From Thalassotalea_H castellviae (lineage in GTDB: Bacteria; Pseudomonadota; Gammaproteobacteria; Enterobacterales; Alteromonadaceae): a stretch of DNA of 64,000 nucleotides. Both the position numbers and the translations under genes were made by a program. Below are positions 36,216 to 45,593 of this stretch, in pieces. Below the pieces are notes generated by a model. That model ran no database searches. It was not told the origin of the DNA and saw only the letters and a program-made list of their open reading frames with translations. Every line of letters begins with the position of its first letter. The stretch's first letter is position 1. The stretch spans positions 62,001-126,000 of the forward strand of contig NZ_JAVRIF010000009.1 in assembly GCF_031846185.1 (NCBI RefSeq), written 5' to 3'.

Positions 36216-37871
36216 ATGAAATACTCTCATAAATTCCTTACAACACTTATTCTTACTCTTAGCTCTGCCTCACTATTTGCACAAACTACCTTAATTAAAA
36301 ATGTCCAAGGTTACACATTAAATGGAGAAACATTACAAGCGTTTTCAGCCATTACCTTTACCGAGGATAAAATCGATCAGCTTTTTACTAAGCAAGACAA
36401 AATTGACAGTCAACCAGATTGGCACATTATCGATGGAAATGGCGCAACTATGCTGCCTGGATTAATTGACGCTCACGGTCATGTCTTAAATTATGGCCAA
36501 AGCTTGATGACGGCAGATCTTGTCGGAACCCGCTCAGAGCAGGCAGCGGTTCAGCGAACGTTGAAATATGCTCACGAAAATCCGACGCTAACTTGGATAA
36601 CAGGACGAGGCTGGAACCAAGTACAATGGGATGTTAAAACATTTCCAACGAAAGAGACGTTAGATGTTGTATTTCCTGATAAACCGGTATGGTTACGACG
36701 AGTAGATGGTCATGCAGGTTGGGCAAACAGTAAGGCAATGGCCTTAGCCGGCATTACTCAGCAATCAATATCTCCCGAAGGTGGCAGCATCATCAGAGAT
36801 AATAATGGTCAGCCAACGGGTGTATTTATTGATAATGCGATGGCGTTAATAGAAAAAAATATTGCCCCGTTGACAATTACACAACAAAAAAACATTTTGT
36901 TAAAAGCGATGCATTCATTGGCAAGCTTAGGCCTCACCAGTGTCCATGATGCTGGTATTGATAGCGAAACGCTTACCGCTTTTCAGCAGCTTAGCGCTGA
37001 AGGGAAAATGCCTATTCGTATTAACGCTATGCTGTATTTACCGACTAACCAATGGCAACAAACCTTAGACAAAGGAACGTTTCATTCAGCAGATCACATG
37101 CTTAATTTTAATAGTGTTAAAATTCAAGCTGATGGTGCTTTAGGAAGTCGCGGCGCGGCCATGATAGAAGATTATTCGGATCACGCGGGACATAAAGGGC
37201 TACTACTGCATGATAATCAGTCGTTAAGCCATTATATCAATAGTGCGATGCAAGCTGGTTTTCAAGTAAACACCCATGCTATTGGTGATAATGCTAACAA
37301 AATAGTTCTCGACCTTTATCAAACAGCAATCAAAAAAAATAACAGTAAAGTGTTACGTCATCGTGTTGAGCATGCACAAATACTGCGCTTAATAGATATT
37401 CCGCGTTTTCATGATTTGGGTATCATCGCTTCAATGCAAGCAACGCATGCCACCAGTGATAAAAACATGGCGGTTGATCGGATTGGAGAAGATCGTATTT
37501 TAGGCGCTTACGCTTGGCGTAAACTGTTAAATGCCAAAACCGTTATTGCTGCCGGCTCAGATTTTCCTGTTGAATCTGCTAATCCATTTTTTGGTCTACA
37601 CGCTTCGGTAACCCGACAAGACAAGCAGAATTTACCGAAAAATGGCTGGTACCCTGAAGAAAAAATGACTCGCGTTGAAGCTTTAAAAACGTTTACGATT
37701 GATGCTGCATTTGCCGGTCATCAAGAAAAAATCATTGGTAGTTTAGCTCCAGGTAAAAAAGCAGACTTTATTTTATTAACCGATAACTACTTTACCAGCG
37801 ATGAATCAAAGCTTTGGCAAAACCAAGTATTATCAACTTGGGTAAACGGCATACAGGTTTATAAAAAATAA
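36216..37871 (+). CDS. Exported metal-dependent amidohydrolase (YtcJ/Amidohydro_3)
   Basis: The 551-residue protein has a signal peptide (about 1-22, ending LFAQ) and the amidohydrolase TIM barrel of the YtcJ group. Metal-site segments are LIDAHGHVLN, the KIQADGALGSRGA Lys region, NTHAIGDNANK, HRVEHAQ and the late AAGSDFPVESANP. YtcJ-like enzymes hydrolyse amide or carbamate bonds on small substrates, but the actual substrate of secreted marine members is unknown. It is monocistronic, with a terminator at 37876-37905. Confidence 0.9.
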   Translation: MKYSHKFLTTLILTLSSASLFAQTTLIKNVQGYTLNGETLQAFSAITFTEDKIDQLFTKQDKIDSQPDWHIIDGNGATMLPGLIDAHGHVLNYGQSLMTADLVGTRSEQAAVQRTLKYAHENPTLTWITGRGWNQVQWDVKTFPTKETLDVVFPDKPVWLRRVDGHAGWANSKAMALAGITQQSISPEGGSIIRDNNGQPTGVFIDNAMALIEKNIAPLTITQQKNILLKAMHSLASLGLTSVHDAGIDSETLTAFQQLSAEGKMPIRINAMLYLPTNQWQQTLDKGTFHSADHMLNFNSVKIQADGALGSRGAAMIEDYSDHAGHKGLLLHDNQSLSHYINSAMQAGFQVNTHAIGDNANKIVLDLYQTAIKKNNSKVLRHRVEHAQILRLIDIPRFHDLGIIASMQATHATSDKNMAVDRIGEDRILGAYAWRKLLNAKTVIAAGSDFPVESANPFFGLHASVTRQDKQNLPKNGWYPEEKMTRVEALKTFTIDAAFAGHQEKIIGSLAPGKKADFILLTDNYFTSDESKLWQNQVLSTWVNGIQVYKK

Positions 37872-37875
37872 ATGA

Positions 37876-37905
37876 AAAAGGATGATATTTTCCTATCATC
37901 CTTTT
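37876..37905. terminator. Terminator after amidohydrolase
   Basis: AAAAGGATGATA pairs perfectly with TATCATCCTTTT across six bases; the A/T flanks make it usable on both strands. Confidence 0.88.
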
Positions 37906-37955
37906 ATTTTTATACTGCAAGTAAAACAGTAAAGAATTACATCTAAAACAGCTTG

Positions 37956-38123
37956 TTACGATTGATATAACCAAGTCAAAAAACGCTTTGACTCACCAAT
38001 ATTATTAAACGTAAATAATTTAGATCCAATTTTATCTGTAACAACCACATTTCGTTTATTTACCGAAATAGATTGTAATGGCGAAGTGATTGAATACACT
38101 TCTTTATTATATGTATATGACAT
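37956..38123 (-). CDS. Small hypothetical protein (55 aa), second of a tandem pair
   Basis: This is an ATG-to-TAA frame of 55 codons, inside an 850-base stretch otherwise without genes. The product opens MSYTYNKEVYSITSPLQ and is predicted mostly beta in the middle (SISVNKRNVVVTDKIG), with a helical end (ESKRFLTWLYQS). GAG stands seven bases before the ATG. It follows another small frame on the same strand by 48 bases and resembles it weakly (both have an I-x-V-[SN] strand, a run of aliphatics, then Leu and Asn, then Phe). I do not recognise the family. A bidirectional terminator lies 50 bases downstream. Confidence 0.5.
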   Translation of the reverse strand: MSYTYNKEVYSITSPLQSISVNKRNVVVTDKIGSKLFTFNNIGESKRFLTWLYQS

Positions 38124-38171
38124 AATAAAACTCTATAAAATGCGCATAAGCGCGTAAAATCAAAAGTTATA

Positions 38172-38321
38172 TTATTGGTTTGCAAAACTTTGAGCTTTAG
38201 AGCACAAATTAACTACACAGAGACCTTGTCTCAATTCGTTGACAATAATTAAACTTGCTTTAGGGGAAACTTCGATGTTTAAATTTTTCATGAACCACGT
38301 TGCTGTTCTAGGTACTTGCAT
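38172..38321 (-). CDS. Small hypothetical protein (49 aa or longer), first of a tandem pair
   Basis: The frame is open from 38372 to the TAA at 38172. ATG 38321 gives 49 residues (MQVPRTATWFMKN...), and TTG 38351 would give 59. The pattern NIEVSPKASLIIVNELRQG LCVVN looks like a beta hairpin followed by a helix, and the codon use is ordinary for the window. The ribosome site is weak, so the start is uncertain. A 26-codon plus-strand frame with a good AGGGG overlaps it and is the main rival reading. No family recognised. Confidence 0.42.
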   Translation of the reverse strand: MQVPRTATWFMKNLNIEVSPKASLIIVNELRQGLCVVNLCSKAQSFANQ

Positions 38322-38788
38322 GTGTTTATCGTCATACGATAAATTATTCAAGTAACAAATATCAGAAACCGTTTAGCTGGCTTTTGGCCAGCATTGATTT
38401 GGCATTTCTACAGTGTTTCTACTTGATTTGCGTTAAGTAACTGCACGTAACAAGTATTCACTTGTAACAAAACCAAAAACATTGTGAAAAATTAAACTCG
38501 AAAGTTCGATTCACCCTTGTGATTGCTAACTGTGAAAGGGAAAGACAAAACACAATTCACCAGATAATTGTTTATTAGGTGAAAAGTTAGATAAACGAGA
38601 GGAGATTAAATAACAGCGAGATAGTATAGAGAATAATTACATAAGTAAATACTTTATTATAAATAATCAGTATTTAATCTTTAATTCCACTATTTTTTCA
38701 CAGTAACTTTCATTACTCTGAGCTAATAATTTTAATCATAGAGCGCAGCTGTTCGGTTTAATATAAAACAGGCACAGAAGGAAATAGA
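38322..38788. other. Structured intergenic region upstream of tas
   Basis: This 467-base region has several short inverted repeats: GCTGGC...GCCAGC near 38376-38392, ACAAGT...ACTTGT near 38448-38466, and TTCACC...GGTGAA near 38556-38583. It probably holds the promoter of the minus-strand small ORFs and of tas. I see no further convincing frame or RNA family. Confidence 0.4.
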
Positions 38789-39841
38789 ATGAAATATGTT
38801 CGTTTAGGCAGTAGTTCGTTAGAAGTATCACGAATTTGTTTAGGGAGTATGACATGGGGCTTACAAAACAATCAACAAGACGCTAATGAGCAACTTGATT
38901 ACGCGCAAACTCAAGGAATTAATTTTCTTGATACCGCAGAGTTGTATGCTGTACCTCCTTCGGAAGATACCTATGGTAAAACCGAAACCATCATTGGCAA
39001 TTGGCTAAAAGCTAACCCATCTCGTCGTAAAGAAATCGTCCTTGCCTCAAAAATTGCAGGGCCAGGCTTATCTTATATTCGCGACAATAGTGAAATTAAC
39101 AGTAAAACGATTGTCGAAGCCGTTGAAGCCTCCCTTAAACGCCTGCAAACTGATTATATTGATTTATATCAATTACATTGGCCAAATTATACTTCACCTC
39201 ATTTCGGTAAACATTGGCCTAACAATGTTCATTACACGAGTTTTAATGCTGAACAACAAACCGAAAAAATGCTCGATATTTTACAAGGATTGTCGCATTG
39301 CATGGCCGCAGGAAAAATTCGTCACTGTGGATTATCAAATGATACACCTTGGGGAATAAACCAGTATTTACGTTTAAGTGAGCAACACAATTTGCCGCGT
39401 ATGGTTTCCATTCAAAATGAATTTAGCTTATTACACACCAAAGATTGGCCATATCTCATTGAAAACTGTGTACATGAAGACATTGCTTATTTACCTTGGT
39501 CACCATTAGCAACTGGCTTACTTACTGGAAAATACCTTAACGGCAACATTCCCAAAGGCAGTCGTTGGACCTTTATGCAACGCAATGGTCTCTTTAGAGA
39601 TACGCCTAATACACATAAAGCCGTACAAGCATTTGTTGATTTGGCTAAACAACATAACTTAACGCCGGCTTCATTAGCATTAGGATGGGTGGATCAAGTG
39701 AATGGCGTAACATCTACCATAATTGGAGCGACAAGTATGAAACAATTAAAAGAGAATATTCATGCATTTAAAGCTCCTTTATCCGAAGAAATCATTAAAG
39801 ATATTGGAGAAATTTTACAACAGCACCCTTCACCTTTTTAA
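38789..39841 (+). CDS. tas: Aldo/keto reductase, Tas family
   Basis: The 350-residue NADPH-dependent aldo/keto reductase matches E. coli Tas: LGSMTWGLQNNQQDANEQLDYA, the catalytic FLDTAELYAVPP (Asp and Tyr), LVLASK-type Lys in EIVLASKIAGP, and DLYQLHWP. The C-terminal SIIGAT-like segment binds cofactor. The physiological substrate of Tas is not clear. AGAAGGAAATAG precedes the ATG. It stands alone with a terminator downstream. Confidence 0.92.
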   Translation: MKYVRLGSSSLEVSRICLGSMTWGLQNNQQDANEQLDYAQTQGINFLDTAELYAVPPSEDTYGKTETIIGNWLKANPSRRKEIVLASKIAGPGLSYIRDNSEINSKTIVEAVEASLKRLQTDYIDLYQLHWPNYTSPHFGKHWPNNVHYTSFNAEQQTEKMLDILQGLSHCMAAGKIRHCGLSNDTPWGINQYLRLSEQHNLPRMVSIQNEFSLLHTKDWPYLIENCVHEDIAYLPWSPLATGLLTGKYLNGNIPKGSRWTFMQRNGLFRDTPNTHKAVQAFVDLAKQHNLTPASLALGWVDQVNGVTSTIIGATSMKQLKENIHAFKAPLSEEIIKDIGEILQQHPSPF

Positions 39842-39871
39842 GAAAGGTAAATCTAGTTTTTTAATATAACG

Positions 39872-39907
39872 AGTCCTTACTGTGCAAAATCGGTTAAGGG
39901 CTTTTTT
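39872..39907 (+). terminator. Terminator after tas
   Basis: AGTCCTTA pairs with TAAGGGCT (one G-T pair) and is followed by T6. Confidence 0.75.
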
Positions 39908-40039
39908 ATCAATGCATTTTAACGAATGAAAAGTTACATCAATTGTTACTAATTTTGTCACAGCCCCGTTCTTAATTGATTCGACATGAAAAGCTTTGTA
40001 ACCTAGTATGGTAATCACTATAAATCATTAATTTTTATT

Positions 40040-41143
40040 ATGAACTACAAAATCAGCTTATTGCTTTTCACTTTTTCTCTCATTACATCTCCCGTTTTAA
40101 TGGCTTTTCAACATAATGGTGAAACACTCCCTCCACCAAGAAAATTAACAGAAGAACAAGCAAAAGTTGCGGCAGATAATTACCAAAAATACTGCGCTTT
40201 GTGTCATGGTGAAGATAGACAAGGACATGTGAATGATCATGCCCCTTCTTTACGCAGTAAGAGTTTAATGGAGTCTGGCGTTGCCCATCAAATTTTAAGA
40301 CCTATGTCTTACGGGAGAAATGGTACTGCCATGGGTGGCTACCTTGATGAAGTAGGCGGACCTATGACATTAGCAGAAACTTGGGATTTAACCTATTGGT
40401 TGTTTGAACAAGCAGGAGTCGAACGTCTAAAGTTTTCAACCAACCCCGTGACTGGCGATATCAAAAAAGGTGAAAAAGCTTACCTTGAAAACTGTACAAC
40501 ATGCCACGGTGTTAATGGTGAAGGAGTTACCGCGCCAGCGTTAGGTAATCAATCAGCATTAGCCCACAATACTGATGAATTTATTCGTCATGCTATTCGT
40601 AACGGTCGCCAAGGCACGCCAATGCCGGCTTTTAAAGATAAATTACCTGCCGAAGACATTGATAACATCACTGCATTTTTACGCAGTAAAGCACTTGGTT
40701 GGAAAGATGAAAAACCGATATTAAAAGCCTTACCTAAACCAGAAGAATACGTATTCAATCCTGAAGGTGATGATCCAAACTTTGATTTAACAGAAGATAA
40801 CTACGTTTCATCTGAAGAGTTATTTGCAGCCTTAGAAGCGAAGAACAGAATGGTCTTAATTGATACACGCGTAACCTCTGTTTGGCAAAATGCCCATATT
40901 GAAGGCTCAATCCCCTTCCCTTATTACGCAGACACGGATATCATCAAAACCGTTGCTGGCATACCAAAAGACGTGCAAATAGTCGCTTATTGTTCTTGTC
41001 CGCGAGCAGCAGCCGACTACACCATCAAAAAATTAGAAAATTTAGGCTACACCCGTACCGCCGTATTATATGAAGGCATTTTTGGCTGGATGAATCAAGG
41101 TTATCCAGTGATGCGTGGTGATATAAAAGACGTACAAGATTAG
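40040..41143 (+). CDS. Diheme cytochrome c fused to rhodanese domain
   Basis: The 367-residue exported protein has a signal peptide (about 1-22), two cytochrome c domains with heme motifs CALCH (Cys52, Cys55, His56) and CTTCH (Cys152, Cys155, His156), then a rhodanese domain (about 260-362) whose active loop is YCSCPRAAA with Cys318 as the likely catalytic residue and a second Cys at 320. Periplasmic electron transfer coupled to sulfur or thiol chemistry is the natural guess. There is no sulfur-oxidation gene next to it. The substrate is unknown. Confidence 0.9.
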   Translation: MNYKISLLLFTFSLITSPVLMAFQHNGETLPPPRKLTEEQAKVAADNYQKYCALCHGEDRQGHVNDHAPSLRSKSLMESGVAHQILRPMSYGRNGTAMGGYLDEVGGPMTLAETWDLTYWLFEQAGVERLKFSTNPVTGDIKKGEKAYLENCTTCHGVNGEGVTAPALGNQSALAHNTDEFIRHAIRNGRQGTPMPAFKDKLPAEDIDNITAFLRSKALGWKDEKPILKALPKPEEYVFNPEGDDPNFDLTEDNYVSSEELFAALEAKNRMVLIDTRVTSVWQNAHIEGSIPFPYYADTDIIKTVAGIPKDVQIVAYCSCPRAAADYTIKKLENLGYTRTAVLYEGIFGWMNQGYPVMRGDIKDVQD

Positions 41144-41162
41144 CATGGCGAAAACGTAATGT

Positions 41163-41192
41163 AGCAGTAATAAGAGAATGATTACCGCTTTT
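41163..41192 (+). terminator. Weak terminator after the cytochrome-rhodanese gene
   Basis: AGCAGTAAT pairs with ATTACCGCT (one mismatch) and a short T-run follows. Confidence 0.45.
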
Positions 41193-41268
41193 ACTGAATA
41201 AACTGCTATCATGCTGCCGGATTAAAAGTGGTTTATTTACCCGTTGCTATTAATTGAGTAAAACTTGT

Positions 41269-41466
41269 ATGTTTGTCGGAAATAATAATCAAATCATCAC
41301 GCCGTGTATTGGTCAATGTCACTTAGACGCATCAAATGTTTGTAATGGTTGCTATCGAACGTCGTCAGAAATTACTTCATGGATAGATAAGTCAGATGAT
41401 GAAAAAATTGCCATTGTGATCCGCTGTAAAAAACATATTGAAGCTAAGCAAAATACAAGTTACTAA
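41269..41466 (+). CDS. DUF1289 domain protein
   Basis: The product of about 65 residues has the DUF1289 cysteine pattern TPCIGQCHLDASNVCNGCYRTSSEI, with four Cys in C-x3-C-x7-C-x2-C spacing followed by a Trp, suggesting a small metal-binding fold. The frame opens at TTG 41254 without a ribosome site; ATG 41269 is chosen. The family's role is unknown. It follows the cytochrome-rhodanese gene by 125 bases. Confidence 0.78.
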   Translation: MFVGNNNQIITPCIGQCHLDASNVCNGCYRTSSEITSWIDKSDDEKIAIVIRCKKHIEAKQNTSY

Positions 41467-41549
41467 CAGCAAACCATGACATAAAAACCACTGACTTTCG
41501 ACGCCCTGACTCAATGTGATCCTGAGGGTTAGCTTAAAATCCTTAAATA

Positions 41550-42908
41550 TCAGGTAAAAATTCTTTTCGCCCAACGCGCCAAACCTACAGTAACACTACC
41601 GAAATGATCACCAATCACCAATGGAATACCAGGCATTTGCGCTGTTAAGTAATCATTTAACACCGGTGATTTTGCCGTGCCGCCAGTGACAAAAATAACA
41701 TCTGGTTGGCAACCGGCTTGTTTTACCGCACTGTCCATCATTTGGCTAATTTGCCTAAGTTGACTGTTGCTTGCCTCAAGCATTAACCCTCGCGAAACTT
41801 CAACACTTAATTGATGATCAATTTCATCTAACGCTATGTTTGCTTCATGTGCCTCTGTTAAAGCTATTTTTGCTTGCTCTGCACCATTCACTAAACAATA
41901 ACTCAACTTTTGATCATGTACTTTTAATAATCGTTCAAATATATCGGGCTCTGCAGCATCGCGTTTTAATTGCTCTAAAAAACGACGGTTTGCTTGACTA
42001 TAAAACTCGGTTTGTAGATTGACATTATTAATAGCCACCGCTTGATTGTAACTATTCACCGGCATAGGTTTCCCCGTTTTTAAGTAACTATTCATACCAA
42101 GGCTAGGCATGATCCCTTTTAACGCTAATTGAATGTCAAAATCATTCCCGCCAATGCGTACACCACTATGTGATAATAAATGTGCGCTTCTATCGGTACT
42201 TTCTCGAAACTCAGGTCCCATTAATAACATTGAGCAATCGGTTGTCCCACCACCAATATCTACAACTAATACTTTCGTTTCTTGGCTAAGTGAGGCTTCA
42301 TATTCAAAACCTGCGGCGACAGGTTCAAACTGAAATTCAACGTCTTTAAAACCGATTTGCTTTGCTGCATTGGTTAACACGTTAATGGCTTGCCGATTAC
42401 TTTCTTCACCTTTTAGCCCTTGGAAATTAATCGGTCTGCCGATCACAGCTTTCGTGATGTCTTTTTGTAAGGCCTGTTCAGCATGTGTTTTAATGTTCAT
42501 CATCATGGCGGCAACAATATCTTCAAATAAGTGAATTTGTGCTTCAACTAAACCACTTGCCCCTAAAAATGACTTAGGCGATTTGATGTAATAGCCTTCT
42601 TCTGGGTCATTTAGGTAATTATCGAGTGCCGTTTGCCCAAAAGACAGTTCAGGTGAAATACCATCAAGTTTAAGCTCTCGAATAATGTTTTGACTACGTT
42701 GTAAAGATAATCCCCTTCTCGCTTTGAAATCAGCTTGTGCACTTTCTGGTAAACGTTGATAGAGCCAATGACTAATAATGTCGCGACTTGGTGAATATAA
42801 AGTAGAAGGAGTAAAGCGGCCATGGTCACCTAGTGATAAAATTGTTGGCTGATCATTATTCATAACACCTACAGCACAATTTGACGTACCATAATCAAAA
42901 CCTATCAT
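41550..42908 (-). CDS. yegD: YegD family Hsp70-like protein
   Basis: The 452-residue actin-fold ATPase shows MIGFDYGTSNCAVGV (phosphate 1), VLVVDIGGGTTDCSM (phosphate 2) and VIFVTGGTAKSPVLNDYL (adenosine motif). It lacks the DnaK substrate-binding domain, as YegD does. It is presumed a chaperone-related protein, with substrate unknown. The frame runs 24 codons further upstream, but family homology starts at Met 42908, preceded by GGGAT. Confidence 0.9.
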   Translation of the reverse strand: MIGFDYGTSNCAVGVMNNDQPTILSLGDHGRFTPSTLYSPSRDIISHWLYQRLPESAQADFKARRGLSLQRSQNIIRELKLDGISPELSFGQTALDNYLNDPEEGYYIKSPKSFLGASGLVEAQIHLFEDIVAAMMMNIKTHAEQALQKDITKAVIGRPINFQGLKGEESNRQAINVLTNAAKQIGFKDVEFQFEPVAAGFEYEASLSQETKVLVVDIGGGTTDCSMLLMGPEFRESTDRSAHLLSHSGVRIGGNDFDIQLALKGIMPSLGMNSYLKTGKPMPVNSYNQAVAINNVNLQTEFYSQANRRFLEQLKRDAAEPDIFERLLKVHDQKLSYCLVNGAEQAKIALTEAHEANIALDEIDHQLSVEVSRGLMLEASNSQLRQISQMMDSAVKQAGCQPDVIFVTGGTAKSPVLNDYLTAQMPGIPLVIGDHFGSVTVGLARWAKRIFT

Positions 42909-43080
42909 GACTTTTATCCCACCACTACTCAATAAAAAGGCTGCGTAGAATACTGGGGAATAAAGATAAGTACAAGCCAACCTCCCATATTTTACCGCCT
43001 TGTTGTGTTAAACGAGCAGAAATTTAAGCTTTGCAAGCGAGCTAAATTCACCTGTTTTTTATGGTATAGTGATACAAATA

Positions 43081-43479
43081 ATGAATTGGGTAGAGTCATT
43101 GAAAGCCTGTAATCAATGTGGAAAATGTTGTATCAAATATGGTGATGGCGGCATAGAAGCAACCGTTGAAGAAATTGATATGTGGGCAATATTTCGACCA
43201 AATATATATCAATATGTCCGAGAATATAAACTTTGGTTCGATCCTGACACTCAACAACAATTAAGCCAATGCCCGTTTTTAGAAAAACTTCCCAATCAAA
43301 AAGCTAATGAGCCAGTAAAATATAGTTGTGGGATTTATGAAGATCGCCCAGAAGATTGTCGCTTATATCCCAGCAGTATTAATGAAATGATCCGTGATGA
43401 GTGTGAAATGATTGAAACTGTTGATTTAACACACCCTAAACAAGCGCAAGTAGCATTTGAAAAACTAATCGACCATTAA
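43081..43479 (+). CDS. YkgJ-like CxxCxxxCC protein
   Basis: The 132-residue protein has the zinc- or iron-chelating pattern CNQCGKCCIKYG at its N-terminus and further Cys in SQCPF, SCGIYEDRPEDCRLYP and RDECE, typical of the YkgJ (UPF0153/Pfam CxxCxxCC) family. Function is unknown; a bound metal or Fe-S cluster is inferred from the cysteines. A GTG 12 bases earlier could be the start; neither has a clear ribosome site. It is divergent from yegD. Confidence 0.82.
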   Translation: MNWVESLKACNQCGKCCIKYGDGGIEATVEEIDMWAIFRPNIYQYVREYKLWFDPDTQQQLSQCPFLEKLPNQKANEPVKYSCGIYEDRPEDCRLYPSSINEMIRDECEMIETVDLTHPKQAQVAFEKLIDH

Positions 43480-43533
43480 TGTATTATCCCGCTTTAGTAT
43501 TGGTCGGTCATTGAATATAGACTATTAGCGCTC

Positions 43534-43557
43534 TGTCTGGTCACGTTTAACCAGACA
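43534..43557. terminator. Stem-loop between convergent genes
   Basis: TGTCTGGT pairs perfectly with ACCAGACA across eight bases. There is no T-run, so termination is only a guess from its position between two convergent stops. Confidence 0.4.
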
Positions 43558-43577
43558 CTGTTAAGTGACACTTTCAG

Positions 43578-45407
43578 TTATAAATAAATCCAACTTAATA
43601 AAAATGACAGCGTAACCCACATTAATAAAATGAGTGGGACACCAACCCGAATAAAATCAGAAAACTGATAACCACCAGCATTCATCACTAAGATATTAGT
43701 TTTATAAGCCATTGGCGTAGCGTAACTTAAATTTGCGCCAAATAGTACGGCTAAAATAAACGGCTCTACCGGCAAGCCTAATTGAGTAGCAACTGAAATA
43801 GCAATAGGGGTACCAATAACCGCCGCAGCATTATTTGAGACAACATTGGTTAATACCGCTAGCATTAACATTAATGCCGACAAAACCCCCGCCGGCGGCA
43901 AATCGTACGCCAAGGCGACAAACATTTGCGCAATATAATCGGCACCACCGGTTTGCATCATTGCTGAACCCAAAGCTAAAGAAGCAACAACAATTAAGAC
44001 CACTTGGCTACTGAGCGCCACCGACAAATCTCGCCAGTCAAGACATTTAGTGATTAATAAAAATAATGTCCCGCACATTGCACTGATGGCAATAGGTAAT
44101 AAGCCAAAAGCAGCAACCGCAATAACAAAAAATAACACCGCTAATGCCAACGGGGCTTTTTGTGAATAAGGCAACTCAGCTGCGCCATCAATAATTAAAA
44201 AGCCTTGATTTTCTTTTAATTCATCAATTTGTTCAGATTCACCCTGCACTAATAACACATCGCCCGTTTGAATCGGTACATGTCCAATACTTCTTCGCCC
44301 TATTTCCATGGCATTGCCACCTCGATGCAAAGCAATAACCGATATGCCATAACGTTTGGCAAACTGAACTTCTTTTAAGGTTCGCCCGACTAAACCTGAC
44401 TGTTGTACGACAACGATTTCGGCCAAAGTTTGTTTTTCTGCATTCAAAGGATGATTTTCATCTACTTTATGACTACCAGAAAAAAGCGTGGTATGGGTTG
44501 CCGATTCGAATTCTTTTAATTGATCCGGATAATCTTTAACTAGTAAACGATCGCCTACTTTTAACTTAGTATCCGGAAAAGGTACAATATTTTGATATTC
44601 AGGGCTCCGCTGAACCGCTTGAATATTCATTTGTCCGTCGGTCATTTTTAAAACTTCTGCTACGGTAGTTCCATTAGCGATGCTTTCTTCATTGATATTT
44701 AAATAAGCGCTAAAAATACGTGGTGAGGTATCTGGTAATGACGGCGTACGTTTTGGCAATAACTTAGGCGCTATCAACCATAAATAAGCAATAGCAATGC
44801 TCGCAGCAATTAACGCAGGAGTAGCGAAGGCAAACATACTGATACGAGGCAACCCCATATCACTGGCCACACTAACCACTAATAAATTGGTAGAAGTACC
44901 AATTGTGGTTGTCATGCCACCGACGAGTGTTGCTAAGCCCATTGGTAACAACATTCCCGAAGTATCGGTTCGAGTTCTTAAAGCTACATTCGTAAGTATC
45001 GGTAAAAACAAAACCACTATTGGAGTGTTATTAACGAAAGCACTTAAAAAGCCGGCAACAATTAAGGTGATCAGTAATGATAATCCTGGGCTTATTTTCC
45101 ATAATTTAGCTAAATAACGTCCGACAGGGACTAAAGCCCCTGTTCTCACTAACGCATGACCAATAATCATTAAACCACAAACCGTGATCAAGGCTTCGTG
45201 ACCAAAACCAAAAAATAAAGATGAGGCTTCTAAATGAGTTCCGTTAATTTCGAAAGGAAAAATAGTAAACAATAAACATAAGATGACCAAAACGGCCAAA
45301 GACGAAGTTTCAAGTGGAATATCATCGCGACGGAAAAAATATAAAGCTACAACGGTAACTAACAACATTGCTAAAGCATGATTATTCGGTATATCAGGTA
45401 TATTCAC
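43578..45407 (-). CDS. SLC13 family permease with two RCK_C (TrkA-C) domains
   Basis: The 609-residue inner-membrane protein has about six helices, two cytoplasmic TrkA-C domains (about 215-300 and 310-395, the latter including VGRTLKEVQFAKRYGISVIALHRGG), then another six or so helices. Typical transport motifs are FVNNTPIVVLFLP and NVVSNNAAAVIGTPIA. Members move dicarboxylates, sulfate or sodium-coupled anions; the ligand here is unknown. The start is GTG 45407 with a weak ribosome site. It is monocistronic. Confidence 0.9.
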   Translation of the reverse strand: MNIPDIPNNHALAMLLVTVVALYFFRRDDIPLETSSLAVLVILCLLFTIFPFEINGTHLEASSLFFGFGHEALITVCGLMIIGHALVRTGALVPVGRYLAKLWKISPGLSLLITLIVAGFLSAFVNNTPIVVLFLPILTNVALRTRTDTSGMLLPMGLATLVGGMTTTIGTSTNLLVVSVASDMGLPRISMFAFATPALIAASIAIAYLWLIAPKLLPKRTPSLPDTSPRIFSAYLNINEESIANGTTVAEVLKMTDGQMNIQAVQRSPEYQNIVPFPDTKLKVGDRLLVKDYPDQLKEFESATHTTLFSGSHKVDENHPLNAEKQTLAEIVVVQQSGLVGRTLKEVQFAKRYGISVIALHRGGNAMEIGRRSIGHVPIQTGDVLLVQGESEQIDELKENQGFLIIDGAAELPYSQKAPLALAVLFFVIAVAAFGLLPIAISAMCGTLFLLITKCLDWRDLSVALSSQVVLIVVASLALGSAMMQTGGADYIAQMFVALAYDLPPAGVLSALMLMLAVLTNVVSNNAAAVIGTPIAISVATQLGLPVEPFILAVLFGANLSYATPMAYKTNILVMNAGGYQFSDFIRVGVPLILLMWVTLSFLLSWIYL

Positions 45408-45593
45408 TATTTTTCAACTTACGCCAGTATCACGAATATAATTCGCTAAATTATCAATAACGTTAGCATTACCTTATTTAAAAAGCGATGCTGTTGCAAA
45501 AAAAGAATCCATGCTAAAAGAGTAAAGTTAAAACAAGCGCTTAAATTTTACATAAAAATAATAGTCATTAGCCTTGTTTATAAATGGCTATCA

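Noticed and set aside
38275..38355. 26-codon plus-strand frame with a good AGGGG ribosome site
   Set aside because: It is short and antisense to the longer 49-59 codon frame; kept only as a rival reading.
39830..40018. 62-codon minus-strand frame after tas
   Set aside because: It overlaps the tas stop and terminator and has no ribosome site or family resemblance.
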